This document shows, piece after piece, positions 53,222 through 61,826 of a DNA stretch of 64,000 bases (positions are counted from its first letter, which is position 1; every line of letters starts with the position of its first letter). The notes beneath the pieces are model-generated. The model saw nothing but the letters and a program-made list of their open reading frames with translations. It had not been told where the DNA came from and did no database searches. A program made the translations under genes and the position numbers. This DNA is from Acidovorax sp. sif1233 (GTDB lineage Bacteria > Pseudomonadota > Gammaproteobacteria > Burkholderiales > Burkholderiaceae_C): positions 1-64,000 of the forward strand of contig NZ_JAHUWZ010000011.1 in assembly GCF_019218755.1 (NCBI RefSeq), read 5' to 3'.

Positions 53222-53285
53222 GGTGATCTCCGAAAAAACGCGGAGACACCTCCCCCAGCGGAGAGTGCATCCCCGCATGGGTTGA
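53222..53285 (-). promoter_or_regulatory. Translation leader of the ArdC-like gene
   Basis: Stem GGTG-TCTCCG/CGGAGA-CACC at 53222-53250, one bulged base, holds the Shine-Dalgarno; distal stem CCC, CGGGG, loop, CTCCG, GGGG. Confidence 0.75.
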
Positions 53286-53333
53286 TTTACGGCAGCGATT
53301 GCTGACGTGTTGAATGCTGCTTTGTCTTGCGAC

Positions 53334-53470
53334 GAGTGCAGCGGCCTCTCTTGTCCTAGCCATTACGGCAAGGTCAAAAAACCGTCTTTTCCGATGAACT
53401 CTGATGGAGAGGCCATGGGAAAAGATGGGGAACGAGCCCCAGTGAAGCCGAAGCTTCACATGGGGTTTGT
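53334..53470 (-). promoter_or_regulatory. Composite terminator / promoter-like module Q
   Basis: Terminator CCCCATGTGAAGC/GCTTCACTGGGG at 53434-53464, arms CTTTTCC (53376) and GGAAAAG (53418), CGTAAT (53362-53367) 18 nt after the arm, mini-hairpin with GCTG at 53334-53348. Confidence 0.65.
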
Positions 53471-53508
53471 TTCAAGCTATGTGCAGGGCGAAGCCCTACG
53501 CAATAGCG

Positions 53509-53940
53509 TCAATGCACCGGCTCAAATCCACCAGTGACTGGAGGAAGTGCGCCATACCCTTCGGTATCTGGTGCAGTTGGCAAAGCACCGAGGCCTGGGG
53601 CATGCGAAGCTGCCTTTGCAGGCGCCTTGCGTGGGGCCTTTGTCTTGGGGGTTTCGAGGGCGGCAAGACGGTCATTCGCTTCTGCGATGAGACGCGACAT
53701 GTTCGCCATTTCCTCCCCTTGAGCCGCCAACAGCTCGATCAGCGCTTTCAGATCATCGGGCTTGGTGGGGCTCTCAAGCGAGGGTTCCTTCTTGGAACTC
53801 TCTTCGAGCTTTTGGGACTTGGTGACTGGAATCACTGCAGGCCGCTTGGGGAACATTGCTTGCACTTTCGTAACAAGCCACTCAAGCAGATAGACCGCAG
53901 AACCTGCCAAGGCCATCAAAAACAAGATCTTCTCGTACAT
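53509..53940 (-). CDS. Membrane-anchored protein with Ala/Pro/Lys-rich tail, 143 aa
   Basis: Starts MYEKILFLMALAGSAVYLLEW, one membrane helix, then a soluble coiled part (LIELLAAQGEEMANMSRLIAEANDRL) and a basic proline-alanine tail (TKAPRKAPAKAASHAPG). Function unknown. Leader 53941-54004, CCTCC/GGAG pairing. Confidence 0.65.
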   Translation of the reverse strand: MYEKILFLMALAGSAVYLLEWLVTKVQAMFPKRPAVIPVTKSQKLEESSKKEPSLESPTKPDDLKALIELLAAQGEEMANMSRLIAEANDRLAALETPKTKAPRKAPAKAASHAPGLGALPTAPDTEGYGALPPVTGGFEPVH

Positions 53941-54053
53941 GGTGAATCTCCACATGCTGCGGAGGCACCATTCCCCAATGGGGGTTGATGCCCCACTGGG
54001 TTGAAAAAACGCCAACGATGTTGACGTGATAAACGCTGATTCGCCTTGCGGGC

Positions 54054-54171
54054 GAGGGACAGCAACCTCTTCAAGTCAACACCATTACGGAGTCGAGCAA
54101 GGAACTTGAGTTTATCAAAGGATCTTGTCATTCAGGGTCCTTTGAAAAACTCCCGCCCTCAACGGGCAGGA
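54054..54171 (-). promoter_or_regulatory. Composite terminator / promoter-like module R
   Basis: Terminator CTCCTGCCCG/CGGGAG at 54150-54173 then GTTTTTC; palindrome TCAAAGGATC/GGTCCTTTGA (54115-54145), CGTAAT (54084-54089), mini-hairpin GAGG-TTGCTGTC-CCTC at 54054-54069. Confidence 0.65.
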
Positions 54172-54192
54172 GTTCCATTCTGGGCGGCAGCG

Positions 54193-57102
54193 CTAGCCGC
54201 ACGACCCACTATAGCCACAACTGCTGCACTGTTCGCCGCCGTTGTATTTCACGAGCTGGAGCCCGCATTCCGGGCACTTTCGCCCGCCTATTGCCTTGCC
54301 TGCAAATCGAGCCTCTACATCATCCTGGGCCACTTCTGGCTTCAAGAAGGCGCTGGCCGTCACAAGACGCCCGTTCTCAGCAAGGATGCCGAGACGCTGG
54401 TACCTGTAAAGCAGGAGATCTGCGATGTAGGCAACAGTCGATGGATAAGAGGCCTGCTTGACGGTGCCTGGCACCTGTGCAAGGAAGTCCCCTTGAGGCT
54501 CCTTGTAGGTCCTGAGCTTGCGCAACTTCATGCCAATCCACGCAGGGTCGATGATTCTCATGTCGAAAGACAGGAGCTTGCACAACCCGTTGTATGCGGC
54601 TGGAAACTCGCCCGCCATCCAGACACTGTAGGGCCGGTGACTTCCATCAGGCAAATCCAGCTCTTTGACGAACAACTCGAAATCGTCGCCAGTTGCAGGA
54701 TTCTTGACACTTACCGACCAGGACAACGTGCCATCGGGTCCCGCCTTCGGCTCCTTGCGGAACATCATCGCGTTGACCAGGCTGGAGTCGCTGTCGTTGG
54801 CCAACCACCCGATCTTGTCGGTGTGGTGCAGCAGGATCTGCGCGAAGGCAGACACCACGCTGGGCATTGTGCGGATTTCACCAGTGGGCGGCATTGCCAT
54901 CTCGAATGGCTCCCCTTGGCAGCGCTTTAGGGATTCCAGCTTCATCTTCAGCCACCCGGCATCGTATGAGCGCATATCGACCGAAAGAGTCTTGGCAATA
55001 GCGCCAAGGCCCCTTGGAACATCTGCCCCGTTGACCCAGGTTTCGAACGGATGGGTCACCCCATTCATGTAATGCCCCACCATCACAGCGAAATCGCCTT
55101 GGGGGTTCTCCACCATGTAGGTGACGGCTGGATTGCCATCCAGCATTTGCGGCCTTTCCAACCAGCGCAAGGCACTCATCACCGGCTGCGGTAATGCGTT
55201 GATGCTTACGCGGCGGTCCGGGTCGATTTCAACCACTTCGACGGCCTTTGCAAAGTCCGCTGGCTTTTCCTCGTCATCAAGAGACGTGAGGATCTGGCCA
55301 ACCTCTGCGTTTGGTCGGTAAGTGGTGAGCCCCTTCAGCCCTGCGGCCCACGCGTCCAAGTACAGCGACTCGAAATCATCAAAAGCATAGCTCGCCGGCA
55401 AATTCACCGTCTTGCTGATCGCCGCGTCCACGAAGGGAGCGAGAGCCTTGATCATCTCCAGATGCGCCTCGGCATCAAGGGTCTGGGCTGTTTCGAAGTA
55501 GTCTGGCAGCTCGGTACTGTTGCCGCTGATGAGCGAATACAGCATGTACGCGGGGTTGAGAACCACGATGTCTTTGTGGGACCCATCCGCCTGCAGCACC
55601 TTACGGGAATACTTCATGCTGAACACAGGCTCCGCACCGCTTGAGCAATTGTTCCCAAACGTCAGACTTCCTGTGCCTGTCGGCGCCAGCGCCAGCAGGT
55701 GGCTGTTGCGGATGCCGATTTTGCGGATTTGACTCTTGAGCTTTTCCGGGAGACGGCTTGCGAAGGTACCCTCGGAGTCGGCCGTAACGCCTTCCAGGTA
55801 CTTGTCCGCATCGAACAGAGGGAAAGCCCCCCGCTCCAAAGCGAGCCCCACAGATGCCTCATAGGCCGCATCTCGCATGGTTTCCATCATCTGCGCGGCA
55901 AACTCCCGCCCTTCTTCCGAAGAGTAGCGAATGCCCTGCATGATGAGCGCGTCACCGAGGCCTGTGAAGCCACAGCCGATTCGACGCTTGTTCAAGGCCT
56001 CTTGCTCCTGTTGGGGCAACGGCCAAGGGGTCAGGTCGAGCACATTGTCCAACATGCGCACCAGAACCCCGGTCACTTGCTTGAACTTCTCCCAGTCGAA
56101 CTCGACAACACCATCCCAGATGGTTGACTTGACGAAGCGTGGCAGCAGGAGATGCCCAAGATCACAGCACCCATACGCCGGTAACGGCTCTTCACCACAG
56201 GGGTTTGTGGCTTCGATCCGCTCACAATAGCGAAGGTTGTTGTCCGTGTTCATGTGGTCAATGAAAACCACACCTGGCTCAGCCCGTGTGTACGTGGCGA
56301 GCATGATCTTTCCATACAGCTCTTTGGCCTGAATGGTCCGGTATACCCACTTCCCGTCATCGCGCTGATAAGCACCAGCGGCAATCTGCACAGGTGATGG
56401 CTTGGCGGAATGCACCAGGTCAAATGGCTTGTCGTGAACAACCGCGTGCATCAGTGCATCTGTCATCCCCACTGAGAGGTTGAAGTTGCTCATTGGCCTA
56501 CGGTTGTACGGGATGTTTGGATCATCGACCTTCTTGCAGTCAATGAAGTCCAGAATGTCTGGGTGATCGCATCGCAGGATGCCCATTTGAGCCCCACGTC
56601 GCGCACCTGCAGAAATCACGGTACCGCACATGGAGTTGAAGGTGTCCATGTAGCTCAGCGGACCGCTGGCCAAGCTCTGGGTTCCATTGATCCAAGAGCC
56701 CTTCGGGCGGATTCTGCTGAAGTCGTATCCGACGCCACCACCCAGGCGCATTGTTTCTGCTGCCTGAGCAAGAGCGCCCATGATGCTCGGAACTCCGTCA
56801 ACCTCTTCGGTCATGGAGTCACCAATCGGTTGAACAAAGCAGTTCACCCAAGTGGTCCGTGTTCCTTCGATCCCGGCAGAGGCGTTGATGCGTCCACCGA
56901 GAATCGTGTAATTGAGGGCATCCCGGAACAGAGGTTCGTACACATCGGGTTCAGCCTCGTTTTTGGCGAGTGCCTTTGCAATACGGTCGAGCACCTGTTC
57001 GGGTGTTGCCTCTTCGCCGCGAGCATACTTTTCGAGCAGCAACGCGAGCGAGTAGTCTTGAATCTGCACACCCATGCGGGTGACTGTTTCCATTTCCATC
57101 AT
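54193..57102 (-). CDS. nrdJ: Adenosylcobalamin-dependent (class II) ribonucleotide reductase
   Basis: 969 residues. Starts MMEMETVTRMGVQIQDYSL. Fits class II: NPCGEEPL near residue 300, finger-loop and barrel segments, and a C-terminal CPECG...CSSCG zinc region that reduces the active site. Makes dNTPs from NDPs/NTPs with B12. A clear sign of an element making its own precursors, joined by Tdk. It has no standard leader: an extended hairpin at 57134-57190 takes its place. No cobalamin riboswitch hallmark was seen. Confidence 0.93.
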   Translation of the reverse strand: MMEMETVTRMGVQIQDYSLALLLEKYARGEEATPEQVLDRIAKALAKNEAEPDVYEPLFRDALNYTILGGRINASAGIEGTRTTWVNCFVQPIGDSMTEEVDGVPSIMGALAQAAETMRLGGGVGYDFSRIRPKGSWINGTQSLASGPLSYMDTFNSMCGTVISAGARRGAQMGILRCDHPDILDFIDCKKVDDPNIPYNRRPMSNFNLSVGMTDALMHAVVHDKPFDLVHSAKPSPVQIAAGAYQRDDGKWVYRTIQAKELYGKIMLATYTRAEPGVVFIDHMNTDNNLRYCERIEATNPCGEEPLPAYGCCDLGHLLLPRFVKSTIWDGVVEFDWEKFKQVTGVLVRMLDNVLDLTPWPLPQQEQEALNKRRIGCGFTGLGDALIMQGIRYSSEEGREFAAQMMETMRDAAYEASVGLALERGAFPLFDADKYLEGVTADSEGTFASRLPEKLKSQIRKIGIRNSHLLALAPTGTGSLTFGNNCSSGAEPVFSMKYSRKVLQADGSHKDIVVLNPAYMLYSLISGNSTELPDYFETAQTLDAEAHLEMIKALAPFVDAAISKTVNLPASYAFDDFESLYLDAWAAGLKGLTTYRPNAEVGQILTSLDDEEKPADFAKAVEVVEIDPDRRVSINALPQPVMSALRWLERPQMLDGNPAVTYMVENPQGDFAVMVGHYMNGVTHPFETWVNGADVPRGLGAIAKTLSVDMRSYDAGWLKMKLESLKRCQGEPFEMAMPPTGEIRTMPSVVSAFAQILLHHTDKIGWLANDSDSSLVNAMMFRKEPKAGPDGTLSWSVSVKNPATGDDFELFVKELDLPDGSHRPYSVWMAGEFPAAYNGLCKLLSFDMRIIDPAWIGMKLRKLRTYKEPQGDFLAQVPGTVKQASYPSTVAYIADLLLYRYQRLGILAENGRLVTASAFLKPEVAQDDVEARFAGKAIGGRKCPECGLQLVKYNGGEQCSSCGYSGSCG

Positions 57103-57133
57103 CGACTCCTTTTTGTGTGAGGCTGAGAACAAA

Positions 57134-57190
57134 CCCATCAGGGCTTCCCGAAAACCTCTTGAAAGAGACCTTCGGGAAGCCCTGAATGGG
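57134..57190 (-). promoter_or_regulatory. Long hairpin in the leader of the ribonucleotide reductase
   Basis: Arms CCCATCAGGGCTTCCCGAA and TTCGGGAAGCCCTGAATGGG, about 19 nt each with one extra base, a nested CTCTTtcAAGAG in the loop. Replaces the usual two-hairpin leader; 30 bp before the start. Confidence 0.6.
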
Positions 57191-57282
57191 TCGTGCTGTC
57201 CTCGACACCACACCAGGAGCAAAAGCTATTGCGCAAGCGCAAAAGCCAGCCGGTGGGAACCGCTGGCTACGTCTGGTTTTGA

Positions 57283-57386
57283 CTTCTCCAGAAAAGAAGA
57301 TGAATCCCGGTCATAGACACGAGATATCAAGACTTTCCACATCGCACTTCGAATGCGATCTGGAAAGCCCGCCCCCGAGGGGGCGA
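57283..57386 (-). promoter_or_regulatory. Composite terminator / promoter-like module S
   Basis: Terminator CCCCC/GGGGG near 57368-57386, palindrome CTTTCCA/TGGAAAG at 57333-57367, hexamer TATGAC 17 nt after the arm, mini-hairpin CTTCT-TTTCTGG-AGAAG at 57283-57299. Confidence 0.6.
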
Positions 57387-57392
57387 GATTCC

Positions 57393-57683
57393 TTACTCCT
57401 CGTCGTCAATACGAGGCGGTGCAGCAAGACGCGGGAGTACGTCCCAAGCCACCCTTTCCGCATCAGCCGCAAATGGACCGATGAAGACTGGGGGCTCGGA
57501 CGACTTCAAGCGCCTGGCCACGACAGCAACATGCTGTCTCACCCCGAAGTCATCTCGCAGTTGTCGGACCATGTAGCGCCGATAAGTGCATTTGAGTTCT
57601 TCGAAGTTCTCAGGGGGCGCAAACGGCCCGCCTGATCCAGGGTTGGTATCCAACACCTTGTGGTTGATGACTCCGTACCTCAT
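57393..57683 (-). CDS. Unknown protein, 96 aa
   Basis: Starts MRYGVINHKVLDTNPGSGG; ends acidic (PRIDDEE). Contains ELKCTYRRYMVRQLRDDFG. 10 bp after the primase, so it may be its accessory protein; function unknown. Confidence 0.6.
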   Translation of the reverse strand: MRYGVINHKVLDTNPGSGGPFAPPENFEELKCTYRRYMVRQLRDDFGVRQHVAVVARRLKSSEPPVFIGPFAADAERVAWDVLPRLAAPPRIDDEE

Positions 57684-57693
57684 GGTCCGTGCC

Positions 57694-58836
57694 TCAAGCG
57701 ACCTTCAGAAGGGCCCGCCGAATGGATGGCATCGTCGGAAATCCATGGGGACCATGGACCCGAAGAACGTCCATCCAATCCAGTGATTTCTCACCGGGCA
57801 GGATCTCCCCCTGAGGGGTAATTGCAATGGCCTGCTTGCCCATTGAAATTGCACGCTCCACGAGTTTTTGCGCTGCTTCCTGGCCGTGCCCCTTGGGATG
57901 TTCCTTCGAGGGACGGTCTTTGTCAGAAAACACCACCAGCAGCTCAACTTCCGAGGGAATTTCCATGTACTCCATCAGCGTGGCATTTACCGTTGCCCAC
58001 ACTGGAATACCTGTTCCTTCCATCGCAGCAAGCCCTGTTTCGATGCCCTCTGCAGCGCCGAAAACGCGTGCTGGCTTGGCCAGTCGAATCGCTCCACCAA
58101 GGATGTTGCGATCTTCTGGGTAGGCCATCATCTTCTTCGGGGCCTCCACATCAAGCTTGTTTCCGAACTCATCGAGATAAGTCCGGTGCAAGGTAATGGG
58201 TCGGCCGTCAGGCGCAAGCACTGGTGCAACTATCGCCCCGTGGTAGCCCGTAATCTCCCCCTTGGAGGGGTCGTAGTAGGCAAGCCTGGGGTGAAAGTAC
58301 AAGCCCCCGGTCATAGGCCGTTTCAAGCCCCTGCGGGCAAGATAGAGCCGACCAAGTTCCGCGCTATGGTGGTTCATGTGAACACAACCATCCATCACAC
58401 GATTGAGGGACCGCACCACCTTTTCATTGTCCTTCTGGACAGTCTTGGTGGGCTGAATCGCCTGCATCCGAGGAGTCAGAGCGATACCGCGCGAATCTCC
58501 GGTCAAGTGCTTCAGCACTTCCTCCAGAGTTTCTCTCGCAGTCCATCCGTTGACCCACATCAGCGTTGCGAATCCATCGCTCTTGTTGCCACATGTGTTG
58601 CAAAAAGAGCGGCCATCTTCCGCGTATGACGGCATCATGCGATAGCCGTCTTTACCTCCATGCACAGGACAACCGACATGCCCTTTCGAGCGGCGGTCAA
58701 GTGCTGGATGAAGGCGCGGAGCTAGGGCGTAGAGAATGTGATCCCAACGCCCAGCTGCGAGGTTACGCGCCGTCTTCCAGCGCTCTTCCCACCACAGATT
58801 CCATTGTTCCTGCGTCCATTCACCATCTGTTCTCAT
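57694..58836 (-). CDS. Toprim-domain primase (CHC2-like zinc)
   Basis: 380 residues. N-terminal zinc site CPVHGGKDGYR...FCNTCG near residues 58-83, as in phage P4/TraC-type primases; then Toprim-like core: FGAAEGIETGLAA and VVFSDKDRPSK. Makes RNA primers for replication. No helicase domain is fused. Start 58836 with AGGAG; the leader at 58837-58918 is a variant form. Confidence 0.85.
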   Translation of the reverse strand: MRTDGEWTQEQWNLWWEERWKTARNLAAGRWDHILYALAPRLHPALDRRSKGHVGCPVHGGKDGYRMMPSYAEDGRSFCNTCGNKSDGFATLMWVNGWTARETLEEVLKHLTGDSRGIALTPRMQAIQPTKTVQKDNEKVVRSLNRVMDGCVHMNHHSAELGRLYLARRGLKRPMTGGLYFHPRLAYYDPSKGEITGYHGAIVAPVLAPDGRPITLHRTYLDEFGNKLDVEAPKKMMAYPEDRNILGGAIRLAKPARVFGAAEGIETGLAAMEGTGIPVWATVNATLMEYMEIPSEVELLVVFSDKDRPSKEHPKGHGQEAAQKLVERAISMGKQAIAITPQGEILPGEKSLDWMDVLRVHGPHGFPTMPSIRRALLKVA

Positions 58837-58933
58837 TCGACTCTCCTTGAACACCCCGGACGGGGCATACCTCAGAGCCCCAGCTGGGACACTCAGGAAT
58901 GCCCCGGCACAGGGTTGGGCGAACCAACTGAGA

Positions 58934-58960
58934 ACCCCCAACCGGAGGTTCCCGGCTGGG
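58934..58960 (-). terminator. Terminator-like stem after SSB
   Basis: CCCCAGCCGGGAA/GGTTGGGGG stem with TTCTC after it; 42 bp past the SSB stop. Confidence 0.5.
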
Positions 58961-59001
58961 GCTGTGATCTGCGACTACCGCAGCAAAATACGCTTCAAAG
59001 G

Positions 59002-59532
59002 CTAGAAGCGCGGTTTGTCCTTGAGAGCATCGTCAGTTTCGAACCCGTTGGGCTCTTGCTGCACGTTGCGTCGAGGGCTCCGATCTTCACCAGTAGGCTG
59101 TGAGCGGACTGCACGAGGACGTGACGCTGGCTTTTCAGCTGGTACGGGTGTCGCCCGTTGCTCCGATTGGCTAGAACCGCTCTCGCTCTCGCGCATGCGG
59201 TCCAACAGATTCACGAGCGTGGCATCAACTTCGGTGAACCACCGATCATCGCCACCGTTGGTCGCGGGGACCTTTCGGGTGCGAAGAGTGCCTTCGACGT
59301 ACACCTTGGTACCAGTTTGAGCATAGCGATCCAGGAAGTCCACGGTGCTCTTGTCACGGACCTGAACCTTGTTCCACTCGGACCGCTCTTTCAACTCACC
59401 CGATTCACGGTCTTTCCACTTTTCAGTGGTACAGACGGAGAAGTGCGCCACCCTGTCGCCGCTAGGAAAGGTGCGGAACTCAGGCGGGTTGCCCATGTTC
59501 CCCAAAAGCACAACTCTATTCACTGCTTTCAT
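59002..59532 (-). CDS. ssb: Single-stranded DNA-binding protein
   Basis: 176 residues. OB-fold in the first 110 residues (NRVVLLGNMGNPPEFRTFPSGDRVAHFSVCT; VEGTLRTRKVPATNGG) with a disordered Ser/Pro-rich tail. The C-terminal tip DKPRF lacks the usual acidic DDDIPF that recruits host partners, so it may interact differently. Leader 59533-59590 has CCCAGCG/CGCTGGG. Confidence 0.9.
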   Translation of the reverse strand: MKAVNRVVLLGNMGNPPEFRTFPSGDRVAHFSVCTTEKWKDRESGELKERSEWNKVQVRDKSTVDFLDRYAQTGTKVYVEGTLRTRKVPATNGGDDRWFTEVDATLVNLLDRMRESESGSSQSEQRATPVPAEKPASRPRAVRSQPTGEDRSPRRNVQQEPNGFETDDALKDKPRF

Positions 59533-59636
59533 ATCGTTCTCCAGATTGCGCGACATCCGACCCAGCGGGTTGGTTGTCGCTGGGTTATGACCTGGCACTA
59601 CGCACAGGGTCAATTGATTGGCTTTCCCGAAGCCGA

Positions 59637-60296
59637 CTAGCAGATGCGTTCAAGACGCTTCACCGTCTGAGGAACCATGACGACCTGTTCGATCAACATG
59701 AACTCATTCAGAAGGCGGATGAAGGCGCTACGCGTTATGTCGCAGGCCGAGTCAAATGCACGCACCAGGTCCAGTCGATCTCGCAGATCGTCCATGGACC
59801 AGTCCAGCATGTCCCGATAGGTCACCCCGTGGTCGATGCCAGAACCAATGACCCGAGACCACGACAGCGGCTTTTTCAGGTTTGAGCGAAGCCCACCACA
59901 TTCACCGCAATGGCTCGACTGTGGCGACACCAGCTGATTGCTCAGATGGCCGCATTGACGGCAAGTGCTCTTGTAACCAGGGTCATAGACCTCAGCCTCA
60001 AACAGCACAAGGTGGCCAGAGTTCCGCCCCATCGGACTGATTTGGTAGCGGCCCTGCATGTCATCCTGAAATCCACGGAGACATCCACGAAGCTCCCGCC
60101 AGTAGTCGTCAGACTGCATGATGGAAACGGCTTTCTCGCTTTCGCTGCGGTTGAGCCCCAGGCGATGGAGCTTGACGCAGTGGGAGTAGCTGGTCAGCGG
60201 ATGAACCCCGGAATTCGTTTGGTAACGAGGGTGGCCGGTAAGGAATTTCGCAATGCCATCTTTGGTTTTTGGCGCTGCTGAAGTATTGAAAAACAT
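59637..60296 (-). CDS. Unknown zinc-ribbon protein, 219 aa
   Basis: Starts MFFNTSAAPKTKDGIAKFL. Zinc ribbon CRQCGH...HCGECGG at about 134-156, then a helical C-terminus (LVRAFDSACDITRSAFIRL). Lies between SSB and RecT, so a replication-recombination accessory role is likely. Leader 60297-60358 with CTCCG/CGGAG pairing; module T upstream. Confidence 0.7.
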   Translation of the reverse strand: MFFNTSAAPKTKDGIAKFLTGHPRYQTNSGVHPLTSYSHCVKLHRLGLNRSESEKAVSIMQSDDYWRELRGCLRGFQDDMQGRYQISPMGRNSGHLVLFEAEVYDPGYKSTCRQCGHLSNQLVSPQSSHCGECGGLRSNLKKPLSWSRVIGSGIDHGVTYRDMLDWSMDDLRDRLDLVRAFDSACDITRSAFIRLLNEFMLIEQVVMVPQTVKRLERIC

Positions 60297-60378
60297 GTGA
60301 TCTCCGAATGAATGCGGAGGCATGTCACCCAACGGGGAAACATGCCCCCTATGGGTTAAATAAATGCGTCGTTTGAAT

Positions 60379-60490
60379 GAGGCGACGACCTCCTTTACTT
60401 TCATCCATTACGGCTGAAAGATAAAACTGTGTTTTCCGCTGGGATCATCGAATCCCACTGGAAAACACACCCAGCCGAAGCTGGGGGTGT
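60379..60490 (-). promoter_or_regulatory. Composite terminator / promoter-like module T
   Basis: Terminator CCCAGC-TTCG-GCTGGG at 60467-60490 into TTTTCC; arms GTTTTCC/GGAAAAC at 60431-60466; CGTAAT (60407-60412) 18 nt later; mini-hairpin GAGG-TCGTCG-CCTC at 60379-60392. Confidence 0.75.
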
Positions 60491-60513
60491 CTCACAACAT
60501 CAACGGTCAGAGA

Positions 60514-61734
60514 TCAGCTCGGAAATAACTCCTGAGACTGTTCTTCGATCCGCTTGATCGCCATGTCGTACTGGTAGTTCAGGTCATCTTCTTCTCGACC
60601 AGAGCACAGAGGCTTGGCTTTCAAATACAGATCACTGATAACCGTCTCCGTCGTGGCAATTCGCATTTCTGCGAGGAGGTCCTGCAGGCTCTTGCTTGAG
60701 GCAGTTTGCTTGCTGGCAGCTTTTGCTGGCGCCGCTGGTGACGAAGCCTGCGGAGATGGTGCTGTAGTCGCCTTTGCAGCAGTACCACTTCCCGCTGCTG
60801 GAGCCTGAGGGCTTGCAGTGGGTCGCGGCGTGCTTCGAGGCGCAGCGCTTGGCCGTGGGCCTTGCTGGCGAGGCTGCTCGGGACTTTGAGGAGCATTGCG
60901 TGCAGCAGCCTGCTGCTCGTATGCATCACCAAAGTTCGGGGGCTCGTAGGTGCCATCGGCCGCCTGCTTGAGTGTCAGCGACTGCGAAACACCCAGATTG
61001 GCTGCGGTATCCAAGGCCAAAGCGGTGCTCAGATCCGTAGACATGGGCAGCTTGTTGCACAAGGAGCGAAGAACCGTCTTGAGTCCCATCGGCACATAGT
61101 CATCAATCCAAGGCGAGGGACGCCCGAACTGCATGGCTGCTTTGAAGCCGGAGCTTTCGTCACGGATCTTGTTGACCTGGCCCTCGCTCATGGTCACGTA
61201 GGTCCGTTCACCCGACTTCAGTGCTGCTACCGCGTAGAAGCCTGTCACCAGGCCCCGCTCCTCATCCGATGCGAGAAACCCGTTATGGCACAGGGGCTCA
61301 TGGATGAATTCGCGTCGCAGACCGTAGGTCTGGATGAAGCGGTCGTTCTGTCGAACTTCCTGGGCGTAGATGTCGATGGCGTGCCGCCCTTGCAGGACGA
61401 GCTTCATAAGCCCCTTGTAGCCGGGGACCAATTGACACTCCTTCTTGAAGGGAACCAAGAACGCTTCACCGTTCTGTCCGATCTCAAGCCCCAACTGGGA
61501 GGCCTGGACCACCGCAGCAAGGATGCTCAGAGGTTCGCACTTTTGAAGGCTATCACTGCGTCGGAACGCGGTGAGAGCGATTCGCATGATGCGATCAACA
61601 TCCAGATGCTTGGGCAGTGCTTTCAGCACCGCTCCTCGGTTCTCTTCCAGCAGTTCGGGAAATGGAATCGCATTGAGCTGCGCGCTCAGCGACTCCCCAC
61701 CGCTGTTGCGGATGTTTTGCATTGTCTGACTCAT
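60514..61734 (-). CDS. recT: RecT-family single-strand annealing recombinase
   Basis: 406 residues. Diagnostic stretch ASQLGLEIGQNGEAFLVPFKKECQLVPGYKGLMKL near residues 75-110, then the oligomer core, and a long Pro/Ala/Ser-rich linker (about 265-360) before a conserved tail LLAEMRIATTETVISD. Anneals ssDNA with the neighbouring exonuclease. Leader 61735-61797. Confidence 0.92.
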   Translation of the reverse strand: MSQTMQNIRNSGGESLSAQLNAIPFPELLEENRGAVLKALPKHLDVDRIMRIALTAFRRSDSLQKCEPLSILAAVVQASQLGLEIGQNGEAFLVPFKKECQLVPGYKGLMKLVLQGRHAIDIYAQEVRQNDRFIQTYGLRREFIHEPLCHNGFLASDEERGLVTGFYAVAALKSGERTYVTMSEGQVNKIRDESSGFKAAMQFGRPSPWIDDYVPMGLKTVLRSLCNKLPMSTDLSTALALDTAANLGVSQSLTLKQAADGTYEPPNFGDAYEQQAAARNAPQSPEQPRQQGPRPSAAPRSTPRPTASPQAPAAGSGTAAKATTAPSPQASSPAAPAKAASKQTASSKSLQDLLAEMRIATTETVISDLYLKAKPLCSGREEDDLNYQYDMAIKRIEEQSQELFPS

Positions 61735-61826
61735 GGTGAACTCCAAAATTTGCAGAGACACCACCCCACTACGGGGATATGGTCCCCGCGTGGGTTGCAG
61801 AAAATCAGGCTTAGCCTGGTTGAAGC

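Noticed and set aside
57103..57392. Cobalamin riboswitch before the B12-dependent reductase
   Set aside because: No B12-box or GCCACTG-type conserved pairing was found; only simple hairpins.
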